A DNA stretch of 64,000 nucleotides from Paraburkholderia sp. HP33-1 (GTDB taxonomy: Bacteria > Pseudomonadota > Gammaproteobacteria > Burkholderiales > Burkholderiaceae): NCBI RefSeq assembly GCF_021390595.1, contig NZ_JAJEJR010000001.1, forward strand, positions 744,001 to 808,000, given 5' to 3'. A model generated the notes under the pieces. That model did not search any database. It was not told the origin of the DNA and worked only from the letters and a program-made list of their open reading frames with translations. The position numbers and the translations under genes were made by a program. This document shows, one piece after another, positions 26,467 to 35,753 of this stretch (the first letter of the stretch is position 1; each line of letters opens with the position of its first letter).

Positions 26467-27336
26467 TCAGGTCGACCAGATCCGCAACGGCACCGCCGCG
26501 ACGCCATGCACGACCGGCCGCAATTGCAGCCAGTAGCGCGTGAGCGCGTGCTGCAGCGTTTCCATCGACCGCGACACCGCGCGCACGAGCAGCACGCCGC
26601 GCGTCACACACGACGCAGCCGCGCGCAACGTTTCGTCGAACGGCAACTGCGCGCTCAGCGATTCGGCGAGCGCGTCGTCGCACGCGGCGCCGACGGCCCA
26701 CAGCGTGCCGTAGGCCGGAAAGCCGGCGAGCCCCTGCGGCGCGTCGCGCAGCGGATCGTCGGCGGTCAGGCTCGCGCGTTCAAACCACAGCAGCTCGCCA
26801 TTTGCGCCGACGATGCGCGACACCATGCGCAAGCTACCCGCCGACCAGCGTTCGCCTGCCGCCTGCCGTCCGAGCTGCGTTGCGTCCCAGCCGATCGCGC
26901 TCGCGCCGGCGGCGAGCGTCAGCGAAAAATCGAGTTGCGCATTCGCGTGATCGAACACGATGTTGTTCTGCGGCAGCCAGTCGAGCTTCGCACGCTCGCC
27001 GACCTGCAGCGCGATGCGCTGCCGTGCCGCGCGGCCATTCGACTTGTACCACTTGGTTGCGCCCGGCGTCGTGAGCACCGCATGCGTGTGCGCGGCGAGC
27101 GTGATGTCGATGTCGAGTTGATCGCCACCCGCGACGCCGCCGGGCGGATGGACGATCACCGCATGGCAGATCGCCGGGCCTTCCGGATAGAGCGGCCGTT
27201 GCACGCGCAGCGGGCCATCGTGAAGCCGGTGCGCGAGCGTCGTGCGCCCGTCACCGCCGACGAAACCGAGTTCGAGACGCGCGCGCCACGGCGTGTGCGC
27301 GGTGGCGAGCGTGGCGTGGTTTTCGTGGAGCGACAT
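26467..27336 (-). CDS. ureD: urease accessory protein
   Basis: UreD (UreH) forms the scaffold that links apo-urease to UreF and UreG during nickel loading. The protein of 289 residues contains [20 protein letters not shown] near the start, [28 protein letters not shown] and [11 protein letters not shown], the diagnostic UreD motifs. I chose ATG 27336 (MSLHEN); the longer frame adds 20 poorly conserved residues. It is the first accessory gene of the urease block, downstream of the small gene at 27412. Confidence 0.94.
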   Translation of the reverse strand: MSLHENHATLATAHTPWRARLELGFVGGDGRTTLAHRLHDGPLRVQRPLYPEGPAICHAVIVHPPGGVAGGDQLDIDITLAAHTHAVLTTPGATKWYKSNGRAARQRIALQVGERAKLDWLPQNNIVFDHANAQLDFSLTLAAGASAIGWDATQLGRQAAGERWSAGSLRMVSRIVGANGELLWFERASLTADDPLRDAPQGLAGFPAYGTLWAVGAACDDALAESLSAQLPFDETLRAAASCVTRGVLLVRAVSRSMETLQHALTRYWLQLRPVVHGVAAVPLRIWST

Positions 27337-27411
27337 GCGGATGGATGGGGGATCGGCGTGGTCGAGCGAGGATAGCACGCGTGTCGACGCGCGCAACCTG
27401 CGCGATGTCGG

Positions 27412-27609
27412 CTACGACGCGGTCCCTTCAGGCGAGGCCTCGTTCACCGACAGCACCTTGATGCCCTCCCACTGCGGATGCAATAGCCGCAGCAACGAAA
27501 GGATCGCGCGCGGGGTGTTTTCCTCGACGGTCAGCGACTCGCTGCCTGTCAGGACCGCTCTCTTGCCATGTTGGGAGTACTGATATTCGACGTGAACCAT
27601 CACGGACAT
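27412..27609 (-). CDS. small protein of unknown function in the urea block
   Basis: A 65-residue soluble protein (MSVMVHVEYQYSQHGKRAVL...). A strong AAGGAG ribosome-binding site lies six bases before the ATG at 27609, which argues for real translation. No family was recognised; the sequence has alternating hydrophobic strands and then a helix (PRAILSLLRLLHPQW). It lies 75 bases before ureD and 53 after the gene at 27663, in the same direction. It could be a regulator or adaptor of urea metabolism, but nothing in the sequence says so. Confidence 0.7.
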   Translation of the reverse strand: MSVMVHVEYQYSQHGKRAVLTGSESLTVEENTPRAILSLLRLLHPQWEGIKVLSVNEASPEGTAS

Positions 27610-27662
27610 GCTTTTCTCCTTACTGAATTGATGTTGTGCCGACAATCCCGGTCGGGTTGCGG

Positions 27663-28022
27663 CTAACGTACGAGTGTCGGCTCGGCGTGATCGTCCACGC
27701 CGCGCTCCGCGCGATTGATGAAGCCGCAGTCGAGCAATAGCTGACAGAAGGCTTCCGGTGAGCATGACGGACCGGTCGTCTCGGCCATTCTCGCGAGCAC
27801 GTCGGGAAACGACGCGAGCACGTGCCAGCTGTCGTAGTACGCGTGCAATTGGGGCGCGAGTTCGTTGCCGAGCTTTTCCCAGCGCACCGACAGCATGCCG
27901 ACCGTACCGCCGCTCTCTACGTGGAATAAGCCGAAGGTGACCGCCGACACGACGTTCATCACCCTGCAATACGAGGCTGGGTTTCTGTAGAACTCGCGTC
28001 TGACCTGCTTTTTGTCGTCCAT
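27663..28022 (-). CDS. hypothetical protein between urtE and ureD
   Basis: A 119-residue soluble protein with no recognised domain. The ATG at 28022 has AGGTGG five bases upstream; a GTG nine bases earlier is less likely. The sequence is helical with four cysteines and no signal peptide or membrane helix. It follows urtE by 75 bases in the same direction, so it is probably part of the urt-ure transcript. It is not one of the standard urt or ure genes. Confidence 0.65.
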   Translation of the reverse strand: MDDKKQVRREFYRNPASYCRVMNVVSAVTFGLFHVESGGTVGMLSVRWEKLGNELAPQLHAYYDSWHVLASFPDVLARMAETTGPSCSPEAFCQLLLDCGFINRAERGVDDHAEPTLVR

Positions 28023-28097
28023 GATGTCCACCTGATCGAACCGTTGCGGCGCTGCCTAGCCTGTGTAACGGTTGCGCGGCGGATAACTTGAGCGAGC

Positions 28098-28790
28098 TTA
28101 CACGGCTATCAACCCCCTTACGCCGTCCGCATCCATGTTCGCTCCCTCGCCACCGGCGACGATTTCGCCGCGGCTCATCACCCAGTAGTGATCGGCGATC
28201 GCTTTCGCGAAGTCGTAGTACTGCTCGACGAGCAGCACGGTCATGCCCATTTCCTCGACGAGCTGCCGCAGCGTGCGGCCGATGTCCTGAATGATCGACG
28301 GCTGGATGCCTTCGGTCGGCTCGTCGAGGATCAGCAGTTGCGGCTCGCTCATCAGCGCCCGGCCGATCGCGAGCTGTTGCTGCTGACCGCCGGACAGATC
28401 GCCGCCGCGCCGGCTGCGCATGTCCTTCAGCACCGGAAACAGTTCGTAGATGCGCTCGGGGATTTTTTTCGGCGCCTTTCGGCTCGCCGCGCCCACCAGC
28501 AGATTTTCCTCGACAGTCAGCCGCGGAAAAATATCGCGGCCCTGCGGCACGTAGGCGAGCCCCTGCGCGACGCGCGCATAGGTCGGCAGCTTCGTCAGCG
28601 GTGCGCCACGCCATGCGATCGCTCCGCTTTTCGCGGGCACGACGCCCATCAGGCAGCGCAATAGCGTGGTCTTGCCGACGCCGTTGCGCCCGAGCAGCAC
28701 CGTCAGCTTGCCGTCGGGCACGGTCAGCTTCACGTCGCGCAGAATATGGCTGCCGCCGTAGTATTGGTTCAGTCGGTCTACTTCGAGCAT
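28098..28790 (-). CDS. urtE: urea ABC transporter ATP-binding protein
   Basis: Second ATPase of the high-affinity urea importer (LivF-like, 230 residues). Walker A is GRNGVGKTTL, the ABC signature is DLSGGQQQQLAIG, Walker B is LLILDEPTEG, and the switch His region is LLVEQYYDFA. The QYYGGSHILRDV beginning is the UrtE hallmark. It follows urtD after a 40-base gap on the same strand. Confidence 0.95.
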   Translation of the reverse strand: MLEVDRLNQYYGGSHILRDVKLTVPDGKLTVLLGRNGVGKTTLLRCLMGVVPAKSGAIAWRGAPLTKLPTYARVAQGLAYVPQGRDIFPRLTVEENLLVGAASRKAPKKIPERIYELFPVLKDMRSRRGGDLSGGQQQQLAIGRALMSEPQLLILDEPTEGIQPSIIQDIGRTLRQLVEEMGMTVLLVEQYYDFAKAIADHYWVMSRGEIVAGGEGANMDADGVRGLIAV

Positions 28791-28830
28791 TGTTCAGTCA
28801 TCCTGTCGGGTTGACGACGCGCTGCCGCGC

Positions 28831-29694
28831 TCAGCGGCCCAGATAAGACTCGATCACCGTCTCATCGCGCTTCACGTCGTCGAGCGTGCCGTGCGCGAGC
28901 ACGCGTCCTTCGGCCATCACCGTCACCTTGCCCGTGTCGCCCGCGAGCGCCGCGACGAACTCCATGTCGTGCTCGACGACCATCATCGAGCAGGTGCCGC
29001 GCAGGTGATTGAGCAATTGCGCGAGCTGCATCGTTTCGTCGTCGGTCATGCCGGCCGCGGGTTCGTCGAGCAGCAGCAGCGCCGGTTGCTGCATCAGCAG
29101 CATGCCGATTTCGAGGCGTTGCTTCTGGCCGTGCGACAGCTCGCCGGCGAGCCGTCGCGCTTCGCTCTCCAGCCCGATCAGCGCCAGCGTTTCCTCGATG
29201 CGCGCCTGCGCGTCGCGATCGAGCCGCGCGCGCAGCGACGCCCACCAGCCCTTGTCGGTCTTCATCGCGAGTTCGAGGTTTTCCCACACGGGATGCTGCT
29301 CGAATACGGTCGGCTTCTGAAACTTGCGGCCGATCCCGGCGCGCGCGATCGCGGGTTCGTTCATCCGCGTGAGATCGATCGACTGGCCGAGAAACACCTT
29401 GCCGTGATCGGGCTCGGTCTTGCCGGTGATCACGTCCATCATCGTCGTCTTGCCCGCCCCGTTCGGGCCGATGATGCAGCGCAATTCGCCCACGTCGATC
29501 GCGAGCGTCAGCGCGTTCAAGGCGCGAAAGCCGTCGAAGCTGACCGTCACGTCTTCGAGGTAGAGAATCGTGCCATGCGAGACGTCGATCTCGCCGGGGA
29601 CGACCGCGTGCCCCATGCTCGCGACGCCGCTCAACGACCGTTGCCCCGGCGCTTCGGGCAGGTCCAGATCGGGAACCATCGGGTTTTCGTTCAT
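28831..29694 (-). CDS. urtD: urea ABC transporter ATP-binding protein
   Basis: First ATPase of the urea importer (LivG-like, 287 residues). Walker A is GPNGAGKTTMMDV, the signature is LSHGQKQRLEIG, and Walker B is LLLLDEPAAGM. An N-terminal extension of about 45 residues before ILYLEDVTVSFDGF is normal for proteobacterial UrtD. The ATG at 29694 overlaps the urtC stop by one base (TGATG), so translation is coupled. The long frame upstream is a shadow of urtC. Confidence 0.95.
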   Translation of the reverse strand: MNENPMVPDLDLPEAPGQRSLSGVASMGHAVVPGEIDVSHGTILYLEDVTVSFDGFRALNALTLAIDVGELRCIIGPNGAGKTTMMDVITGKTEPDHGKVFLGQSIDLTRMNEPAIARAGIGRKFQKPTVFEQHPVWENLELAMKTDKGWWASLRARLDRDAQARIEETLALIGLESEARRLAGELSHGQKQRLEIGMLLMQQPALLLLDEPAAGMTDDETMQLAQLLNHLRGTCSMMVVEHDMEFVAALAGDTGKVTVMAEGRVLAHGTLDDVKRDETVIESYLGR

Positions 29695-30893
29695 CAGCGG
29701 TTCCTCTTGCGCGTGAGCAGATCGGCCAGACCCATGATGCCGTTGGGCAGCAACAGCGGTACCAGCACGAAGATCAGGCCGAGAAAGAACAGCCAGTATT
29801 CCGGGAAGTTCGCCGTGAAAAAGCTCTTCGCGCCGTTCACCGCGAACGCGCCGATGATCGGCCCGATCAGCGTGCCGCGTCCGCCGACCGCCACCCAGAT
29901 CGCCATTTCGATCGAGTTGCCCGGCGACATCTCGCCTGGATTGATGATGCCGACCTGCGGCACATAGAGCGCGCCCGCGATGCCGCACAGCACCGCCGAC
30001 ACCGTCCACACGAACAGCTTGTACGCGAGCGGACTGTAGCCGAGGAACATCAGCCGCGTTTCGCCGTCGCGCACCGCGGTCACGACGCGGCCGAGCTTCG
30101 ACGTGACGATCGCGCGCGCGCCGATGAACGCGGCGATCAGCACCGCGAAAGTGATCAGCAGCAACGCGGCGCGCGTGCCCTGATGCGTGATCGGAAAGCC
30201 GGCGATGCGCTTGAAGTCGGTGAAACCGTTATTGCCGCCGAAGCCGGTTTCGTTGCGATAGAACAGCAGCATCGCGGCGAAGGTCATCGCCTGCGTGATG
30301 ATCGACAGATAGACGCCCTTCACGCGCGAGCGGAACGTGAAGAAGCCGAACACCCACGCGACCACGGCCGGCACCAGCACGACGAGCAGCAGCGCGTAGC
30401 CGAGATTTTGCGTGCCGTGCCAGTACCACGGCAACTGGTGCCAGTCGAGAAACACCATGAAGTCGGGCAGATCGCTGCCGTACTTGCCGTCGTGACCGAT
30501 CGCGCGCATCAGGTACATGCCGATCGCGTAGCCGCCGAGCGCGAAGAACAAGGCATGACCCAGACTCAGGATGCCGCAGTAGCCCCACACGAGATCGAGT
30601 GCGAGCGCCGCGATCGCGTAACACATGAACTTGCCGGTCAGCGTCATCGCGTACGCGGACAGATGAAATGCGCTTGTCTCGGGAATCACGAGAGCCGCGA
30701 ACGGCACGCCGAGGCCGAACACGATGATCAGCGCGATCAGCGCGAGCCACGCGCGACGCGACAGCAACGCGGGACGCGGCGGCAGGCCGAGCGCGAAGCC
30801 GGTGTTGGACTCGCGCGCGCCGCCGGCGCCAGCGGCACCGACGCCAGCCGACGAAGCGGAAGTGGGGCTTGCCGATGAAGTAGCCGATGCCAT
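29694..30893 (-). CDS. urtC: urea ABC transporter permease
   Basis: LivM-like inner membrane permease of 399 residues with about ten hydrophobic helices. Typical UrtC blocks are LSLGHALFFALGGYAIGMYLMR, NNGFTDFKRIAGFP and the EAA-like loop VRDGETRLMFLGYSP. The N-terminus is an Ala/Ser/Gly-rich cytoplasmic stretch before the first helix. It starts two bases after the urtB stop. Confidence 0.95.
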   Translation of the reverse strand: MASATSSASPTSASSAGVGAAGAGGARESNTGFALGLPPRPALLSRRAWLALIALIIVFGLGVPFAALVIPETSAFHLSAYAMTLTGKFMCYAIAALALDLVWGYCGILSLGHALFFALGGYAIGMYLMRAIGHDGKYGSDLPDFMVFLDWHQLPWYWHGTQNLGYALLLVVLVPAVVAWVFGFFTFRSRVKGVYLSIITQAMTFAAMLLFYRNETGFGGNNGFTDFKRIAGFPITHQGTRAALLLITFAVLIAAFIGARAIVTSKLGRVVTAVRDGETRLMFLGYSPLAYKLFVWTVSAVLCGIAGALYVPQVGIINPGEMSPGNSIEMAIWVAVGGRGTLIGPIIGAFAVNGAKSFFTANFPEYWLFFLGLIFVLVPLLLPNGIMGLADLLTRKRNR

Positions 30894-30894
30894 C

Positions 30895-32532
30895 TCAAGC
30901 CTCCGCGCTACGGCCCTTCAAGGCGAACATGCCCTGCGGACGCTTCTGGATGAACAGCACGATCAGCACGAGCACCGCGATCTTCGCGAGCACCGCGCCC
31001 CAGAACGGTTCGATCGCCTTGCTGACGAGCCCGAGACCGAAGCCGCCGAGCACGGTGCCCGCAAGCTGGCCGACGCCCCCAAGCACGACCGCCATGAACG
31101 AATCGATGATGTAGCTCTGGCCGAGATCGGGCCCGACATTGCCGATCTGCGACAGCGCGCAGCCCCCAAGCCCGGCGATGCCCGCGCCGAACGCGAACGC
31201 ATACGAATCTACTCGCGCGGTTTTCACGCCGACGCAGGCGGCCATGCGGCGGTTCTGCGTGACCGCGCGAACAAAGAGACCCAGCCGCGTGCGCGTGAGC
31301 ACGGCCCACGCGATCGCGACGACGATCAGCGAGAACGCGAGAATCGCGAGCCGGTTGTACGGCAGGATCAGGTTAGGCAGCACGGTCACGCCGCCGCTCA
31401 TCCACGCGGGATTGACGACCTGGACGTTCTGTGCGCCGAACAGCATGCGGGTCGCCTGAATCAGGATCAGGCTCACGCCGAAGGTGGTCAGCAGCGTTTC
31501 GAGCGGGCGGCCGTACAGGTGCTTCAGCACCAGCCGTTCGAGCACGATGCCGACCAGCGCCGCCGCGACGAACGCGGCCGGTATCGCGAGAAGCGGATAC
31601 CAGTCGAACAGGTTAGGCGCGAAGCGCTGAAACAGGTTCTGCACGACATAGGTCGCATACGCGCCGATCATCAGGAATTCGCCATGCGCCATGTTGATCA
31701 CGCCGATCAGCCCGTACGTGATCGCGAGGCCGAGCGCGGCGAGCAACAGCACGCTGCCGAGCGACAGCCCCGCGAACAGCGTGCCCGCGATCTGGCTGCG
31801 GCGCTGGATCGCATCGAGTTCATCGATGCCGCTTTGCGCGGCTGCGCGCACGCGCTCGTCGCTTTCGGCAAATGTGCCGTCGGCTTTCTTCGCGACTAGC
31901 GGGCGCAGGAGCTCGTTCATCTCCAGGTCGTGACGCGCGGCGACCAGTTGCACCGCTTCGAGGCGCTTCGCCGGATCCGGGTCGTGCAAGGCGCTCATCG
32001 CCCACAGCGTGTCGAGACGTTTCTTCAGTGCGGGATCGGTCTCCTTCGCGCGCGCGGCGTCGACGAGCGGCTTGATGGACGGATCGGGGTTTTGCAGCAG
32101 CGCATCGACGGCGGCTGCGCGCGTCGCCTCGTCGGGCGAGGCGAGTCGCAGGCCCGACAGCGCGCCCGCTACTTTCGAGCGCAGCAGGTTGTTCAGCGTG
32201 ACCGGCTGGGCGTCGCTCGCGGTGACCGGCTGGCCGGTGACGGCATCGCGTGTGGCGTCGCCGTCCTGCAGCAGAACCGCGCCCGCGTCGGTGGCGAGCG
32301 CGCTGTCGTCGGCGAGTGCCTTGAGCACGGCCAGCGACGCGGAGTCGTGCGTGGCGATCAGTTTGTCGATCGCGGCGGACTTCGCCTCGAAGTCGTCGCC
32401 GGCGAGCGGCGCAACGTCGGCCTGAGTCAGCGCGAACGCGGCGGACGGCGCGGCGGCGAGAAGTATCGCGAGCGGCAGCAGCAGCAGCGCCGCGCCGCGT
32501 CGCCGTACGGAAGTCGGAAATGAAAACGCCAT
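30895..32532 (-). CDS. urtB: urea ABC transporter permease with periplasmic extension
   Basis: LivH-like permease of 545 residues. A signal sequence and a periplasmic domain of about 240 residues precede the membrane part, which is usual for UrtB. The membrane part starts near LGSVLLLAALGLAITYGLIGVI, contains NMAHGEFLMIGAY and the permease loop NRRMAACVGVKTARVD, and ends MFALKGRSAEA. It lies between urtA and urtC; a 164-base gap separates it from urtA and could hold a small attenuating hairpin. Confidence 0.95.
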   Translation of the reverse strand: MAFSFPTSVRRRGAALLLLPLAILLAAAPSAAFALTQADVAPLAGDDFEAKSAAIDKLIATHDSASLAVLKALADDSALATDAGAVLLQDGDATRDAVTGQPVTASDAQPVTLNNLLRSKVAGALSGLRLASPDEATRAAAVDALLQNPDPSIKPLVDAARAKETDPALKKRLDTLWAMSALHDPDPAKRLEAVQLVAARHDLEMNELLRPLVAKKADGTFAESDERVRAAAQSGIDELDAIQRRSQIAGTLFAGLSLGSVLLLAALGLAITYGLIGVINMAHGEFLMIGAYATYVVQNLFQRFAPNLFDWYPLLAIPAAFVAAALVGIVLERLVLKHLYGRPLETLLTTFGVSLILIQATRMLFGAQNVQVVNPAWMSGGVTVLPNLILPYNRLAILAFSLIVVAIAWAVLTRTRLGLFVRAVTQNRRMAACVGVKTARVDSYAFAFGAGIAGLGGCALSQIGNVGPDLGQSYIIDSFMAVVLGGVGQLAGTVLGGFGLGLVSKAIEPFWGAVLAKIAVLVLIVLFIQKRPQGMFALKGRSAEA

Positions 32533-32696
32533 GATGGCCTTTTGCGCAGGGTTGAATCGATGAGCCGATCAGGTGGGCGACGGTGCCGCGTGAGACGTCG
32601 CCGGACCTTCAGCGTGACGTGGCCGCGCATTGGCGGGCGCGGCGAACCGCGCGCCACACTGCCGTCGCGAGCCGCCCCGATGCTCAAGCCGACCCG

Positions 32697-33995
32697 TCAA
32701 GCGACTCGCGTGCGCCGCAGGAACGCGGGAATCGAGCTGACCACATCCGGTTTGCCCGCATTGCCGGCGATGAACGGGCTCCACGGCTGCGCGCGAATCG
32801 GTCCCTTGGTGCGCCACACGACGTTGAACTGGCCATCCGCGCGCACCTCGCCGATCATCACCGGCTTGTGCAGATGGTGGTTGCCGTCCATCTCCAGCGT
32901 GAAGCCCGACGGCGCCGCGAAAGTCTGCCCGACCATCGCGACGCGCACCTTGTCGACTTCGGTGCTCTTCGCTTTCTCGACCGCCTGTTTCCACATGTGA
33001 ATGCCGACGAAGGTCGCTTCCATCGGATCGTTGGTCACGCGCTTCGAGCCGCCCGGCAGGTTGTTGTCCTTGACCCACGTGGCCCATTGCTTCTTGAACT
33101 TCTCGTTGGTCGGGTTGCGCACCGACATGAAGTAGTTCCAGGCCGCGAGATTGCCGACGAGCGGCTTCGTATCGATACCGCGCAGCTCCTCCTCGCCGAC
33201 CGAGAACGCGACGACCGGCACGTCCGACGCCTTCAGCCCCTGGTTGCCGAGCTCCTTGTAGAACGGCACGTTCGAATCGCCATTCACAGTCGAGATCACC
33301 GCGGTCTTGCCGCCTTGCGAGAAGGTCTTGATGTTCGCGACGATGGTCTGATAGTCGCTGTGGCCGAACGGTGTGTAGACCTCCTGAATATCGGCTTCCT
33401 GTACGCCCTTCGATTTGAGGAAGGCGCGCAGGATCTTGTTGGTCGTGCGCGGATACACATAGTCGGTGCCGAGCAGGAAGAAGCGCTTCGCGCCGCCGCC
33501 TTCGGCGCTCATCAGGTATTCGGTCGCGGGAATCGCCTGCTGGTTCGGTGCGGCGCCGGTGTAGAACACGTTGCGCGACATCTCCTCGCCTTCGTACTGC
33601 ACTGGATAGAACAGCAGACCGTTCAGCTCCTCGAACACCGGCAGCACCGATTTGCGCGACACCGAGGTCCAGCAGCCGAACACGACCGCGCACTTGTCCT
33701 GCGTCAGAAGCTGGCGCGCCTTCTCGGCGAACAGCGGCCAGTTCGACGCGGGGTCGACGATCACCGGCTCGAGCTTGCGGCCCATCACACCGCCGTTCTT
33801 GTTGATGTCGGCGATCGTCATCAACGCGGTGTCCTTCAGCGACGTCTCGGAGATTGCCATCGTGCCGGACAGCGAATGCAGGATCCCCACCTTGATCGGA
33901 CCGCTATCGGATTGCGCGTGCGCGAACGGGACGCGGCCCGCGAGCGCGAGCGCGCCCGACATGGAGCCGAACTTCAACAGACTGCGACGTTTCAT
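32697..33995 (-). CDS. urtA: urea ABC transporter substrate-binding protein
   Basis: Periplasmic urea receptor of the LivJ-like class, 432 residues. The N-terminus KRRSLLKFGSMSGALALAG is a twin-arginine-type signal, which is frequent in UrtA. Mature-domain markers are IKVGILHSLSGTMAISE, FGCWTSVSRKSVLPVFEE and FYPVQYEGEEMSRNVFYTGA, all typical of UrtA. The start at 33995 has GGGG eight bases upstream. It is the first gene of the urt-ure series and lies about 90 bases after a sigma-54-type promoter. Confidence 0.96.
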   Translation of the reverse strand: MKRRSLLKFGSMSGALALAGRVPFAHAQSDSGPIKVGILHSLSGTMAISETSLKDTALMTIADINKNGGVMGRKLEPVIVDPASNWPLFAEKARQLLTQDKCAVVFGCWTSVSRKSVLPVFEELNGLLFYPVQYEGEEMSRNVFYTGAAPNQQAIPATEYLMSAEGGGAKRFFLLGTDYVYPRTTNKILRAFLKSKGVQEADIQEVYTPFGHSDYQTIVANIKTFSQGGKTAVISTVNGDSNVPFYKELGNQGLKASDVPVVAFSVGEEELRGIDTKPLVGNLAAWNYFMSVRNPTNEKFKKQWATWVKDNNLPGGSKRVTNDPMEATFVGIHMWKQAVEKAKSTEVDKVRVAMVGQTFAAPSGFTLEMDGNHHLHKPVMIGEVRADGQFNVVWRTKGPIRAQPWSPFIAGNAGKPDVVSSIPAFLRRTRVA

Positions 33996-34395
33996 GTGTT
34001 TTCCCCTTGCCATTGGTGGTCACTGTTTATGAGCGTCAATTTCAGCCAGCCAGGCTGAGCTCGCACGACTTGCCGCTCGTCTACTGCAAGGCACATGCCA
34101 TGTGACGCATTCGACGCGCCTGGCACTTGATGCCTGCTGCGGCGCGGTTATCGGCGAGGGGCCGAGCGCGCCGCTCCATCGATGCCGCGGCGCGAAACTG
34201 GTGCAGTCGCGCGCGCCGCGCCTCGTTCGGGTGCGCGTCGCGCCGCCACGAAGCGTACTTCGCCGCCAGCGAATCGCCGTGGGCGCACCCGGTGCTTCAG
34301 CGGTGCATGAACGGCATAAGTGCGCCGCGTCTTTGTGCATGGCGTGTGCTCTGCCTACACTGAAAGACCACGGATGCAGAACGAGGAGACCCGAC
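33996..34395. other. divergent control region, urtA and aminotransferase
   Basis: 400 bases between divergent genes. A sigma-54-type element faces urtA (34085-34100). On the aminotransferase side, TTGTGC at 34333-34338 and TACACT at 34356-34361 with a 17-bp spacer could be a sigma-70 promoter. The middle 150 bases are GC-rich and hold no gene I would support, although a frame is open from 34102. Confidence 0.5.
34085..34100 (-). promoter_or_regulatory. sigma-54-type promoter of the urt-ure block
   Basis: On the minus strand the sequence TGGCATGTGCCTTGCA matches the TGGCAC(G)-N4-TTGCA consensus with one substitution and has the required 10 bp between the invariant GG and GC. It lies 90 bases before the urtA ATG and points toward it. 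Sigma-54 control, with NtrC as activator, is the usual route for nitrogen-limited urea uptake. I could not find a convincing NtrC site. Confidence 0.65.
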
Positions 34396-35727
34396 ATGAG
34401 CGAAACCGCCACCGTCAGCCCACCCGATATGTCGGCTTTCTGGATGCCCTTTACCGCGAACCGTCAGTTCAAGAGCGCACCCCGGCTGCTCGCGAGCGCG
34501 AAGGGGATGTACTACACGACCCACGATGGCCGCCGCGTTCTGGACGGCACGGCGGGCTTGTGGTGCGTGAACGCGGGCCATTGCCGCGACGAGATCGTCG
34601 CGGCGGTGCAGGCGCAGGCCGCGGAAATGGATTTCGCGCCCACCTTCCAGATGGGGCATCCGAAGGCCTTCGAGGCCGCGACTAAAATCGCGCGTCATAC
34701 GCCTGGCGATCTGAAGCACATCTTTTTTGCGAACTCGGGTTCCGAAGCGGTCGATACCGCGCTGAAGATCGCGCTTGCCTATTACCGCGCGAAAGGCGAA
34801 GGGCAGCGGACCCGGCTGATCGGACGCGAGCGCGGCTATCACGGCGTCGGCTTCGGCGGGATTTCGGTCGGTGGTATCGCGCCGAATCGCAAGGCGTTTT
34901 CAGGTGGGTTGCTGCCGGCGGTCGATCATTTGCCGCATACGCTCAATCTGAAGGAGGCGGCGTTTTCGAAGGGGCAGCCCGTGTGGGGCGCGCATCTGGC
35001 CGACGAACTCGAGCGGCTCGTCGCGCTGCACGATGGGTCGACGATTGCCGCGGTGATCGTCGAGCCGGTGGCGGGCTCGACAGGTGTTTTGATCCCACCG
35101 CAGGGCTATCTGCAGCGTCTGCGCGAGATCTGCGACAAATACGGCATCCTGCTGATCTTCGACGAAGTGATCACCGGCTGGGGACGGCTCGGTGCGCCGT
35201 TCGCTGCGCAGTACTTCGGCGTTACGCCCGATCTGCTGACGATGGCCAAGGGCACCAACAACGCCGCGGCGCCGATGGGTGCGGTCGCGGCGAGCGCGAA
35301 GATTCACGACACGATCGTGGATGGCGCGCCGGGCGGCATCGAGCTGTTTCACGGGTATACGTATTCGGGGCATCCGATCGCGGCGGCTGCCGCTTGCGCG
35401 ACTATCGATCTGTACGAACGCGAGCAGCTGTTCGAACGCGCCGCGCGGATGGCGCCGGTGTTTGAACGCGCGATTCACAAGCTGCGCGGCGAGCCGTATG
35501 TGATTGACGTGCGCAATCTGGGGCTCGTGGGCGGTGTCGAATTGGCGTCGCGCGATGGCGCACCCGGGGCGCGTGCTTATGACGTGTTCGTGCGCTGCTA
35601 CGAGAAGGGCGTGCTCACGCGCTATACCGGCGATATTCTCGCGTTCTCGCCGCCGTTGATTGTCGATGAAGCGCAGATCGAGGAGATCTTTGGGACGGTG
35701 GCGGAGGTGTTGAGGGAGACGGCGTAG
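34396..35727 (+). CDS. omega-amino acid--pyruvate aminotransferase (class III)
   Basis: PLP-dependent aminotransferase of 443 residues. It probably converts beta-alanine or another omega-amine plus pyruvate to the semialdehyde and alanine. Class III signatures are present: FANSGSEAVDTALKIALAYY, RGYHGVGFGGISVGGI for cofactor stacking, LIFDEVITGWGRLGAPF with the pyridine-N-binding Asp, and the Schiff-base Lys in TMAKGTNNAAAPMGAV. The start at 34396 (MSETAT) follows GAGGAG; the open frame upstream is not coding. Its last 153 bases are duplicated as a relic at 37613-37766. Substrate choice is by family resemblance only. Confidence 0.92.
   Translation: MSETATVSPPDMSAFWMPFTANRQFKSAPRLLASAKGMYYTTHDGRRVLDGTAGLWCVNAGHCRDEIVAAVQAQAAEMDFAPTFQMGHPKAFEAATKIARHTPGDLKHIFFANSGSEAVDTALKIALAYYRAKGEGQRTRLIGRERGYHGVGFGGISVGGIAPNRKAFSGGLLPAVDHLPHTLNLKEAAFSKGQPVWGAHLADELERLVALHDGSTIAAVIVEPVAGSTGVLIPPQGYLQRLREICDKYGILLIFDEVITGWGRLGAPFAAQYFGVTPDLLTMAKGTNNAAAPMGAVAASAKIHDTIVDGAPGGIELFHGYTYSGHPIAAAAACATIDLYEREQLFERAARMAPVFERAIHKLRGEPYVIDVRNLGLVGGVELASRDGAPGARAYDVFVRCYEKGVLTRYTGDILAFSPPLIVDEAQIEEIFGTVAEVLRETA
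35575..35727 (+). repeat. direct repeat copy 1: aminotransferase 3' end
   Basis: The last 153 bases of the aminotransferase gene recur at 37613-37766 in the same direction. About nine in ten bases agree, including a 58-base identical core around the codons for LAFSPPLIVDEAQIEE. Confidence 0.85.
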
Positions 35728-35753
35728 GGGCGGCTCGCGAAGGGCGCGCGAGC

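Noticed and set aside
34285..34300. GCACC/GGTGC palindrome considered as an NtrC site
   Set aside because: Half-site spacing is far too short for the NtrC consensus.
34102..34395. Open frame extending the aminotransferase 98 residues upstream
   Set aside because: No family resemblance; a GAGGAG site stands before the ATG at 34396 and the extension overlaps the promoter region.
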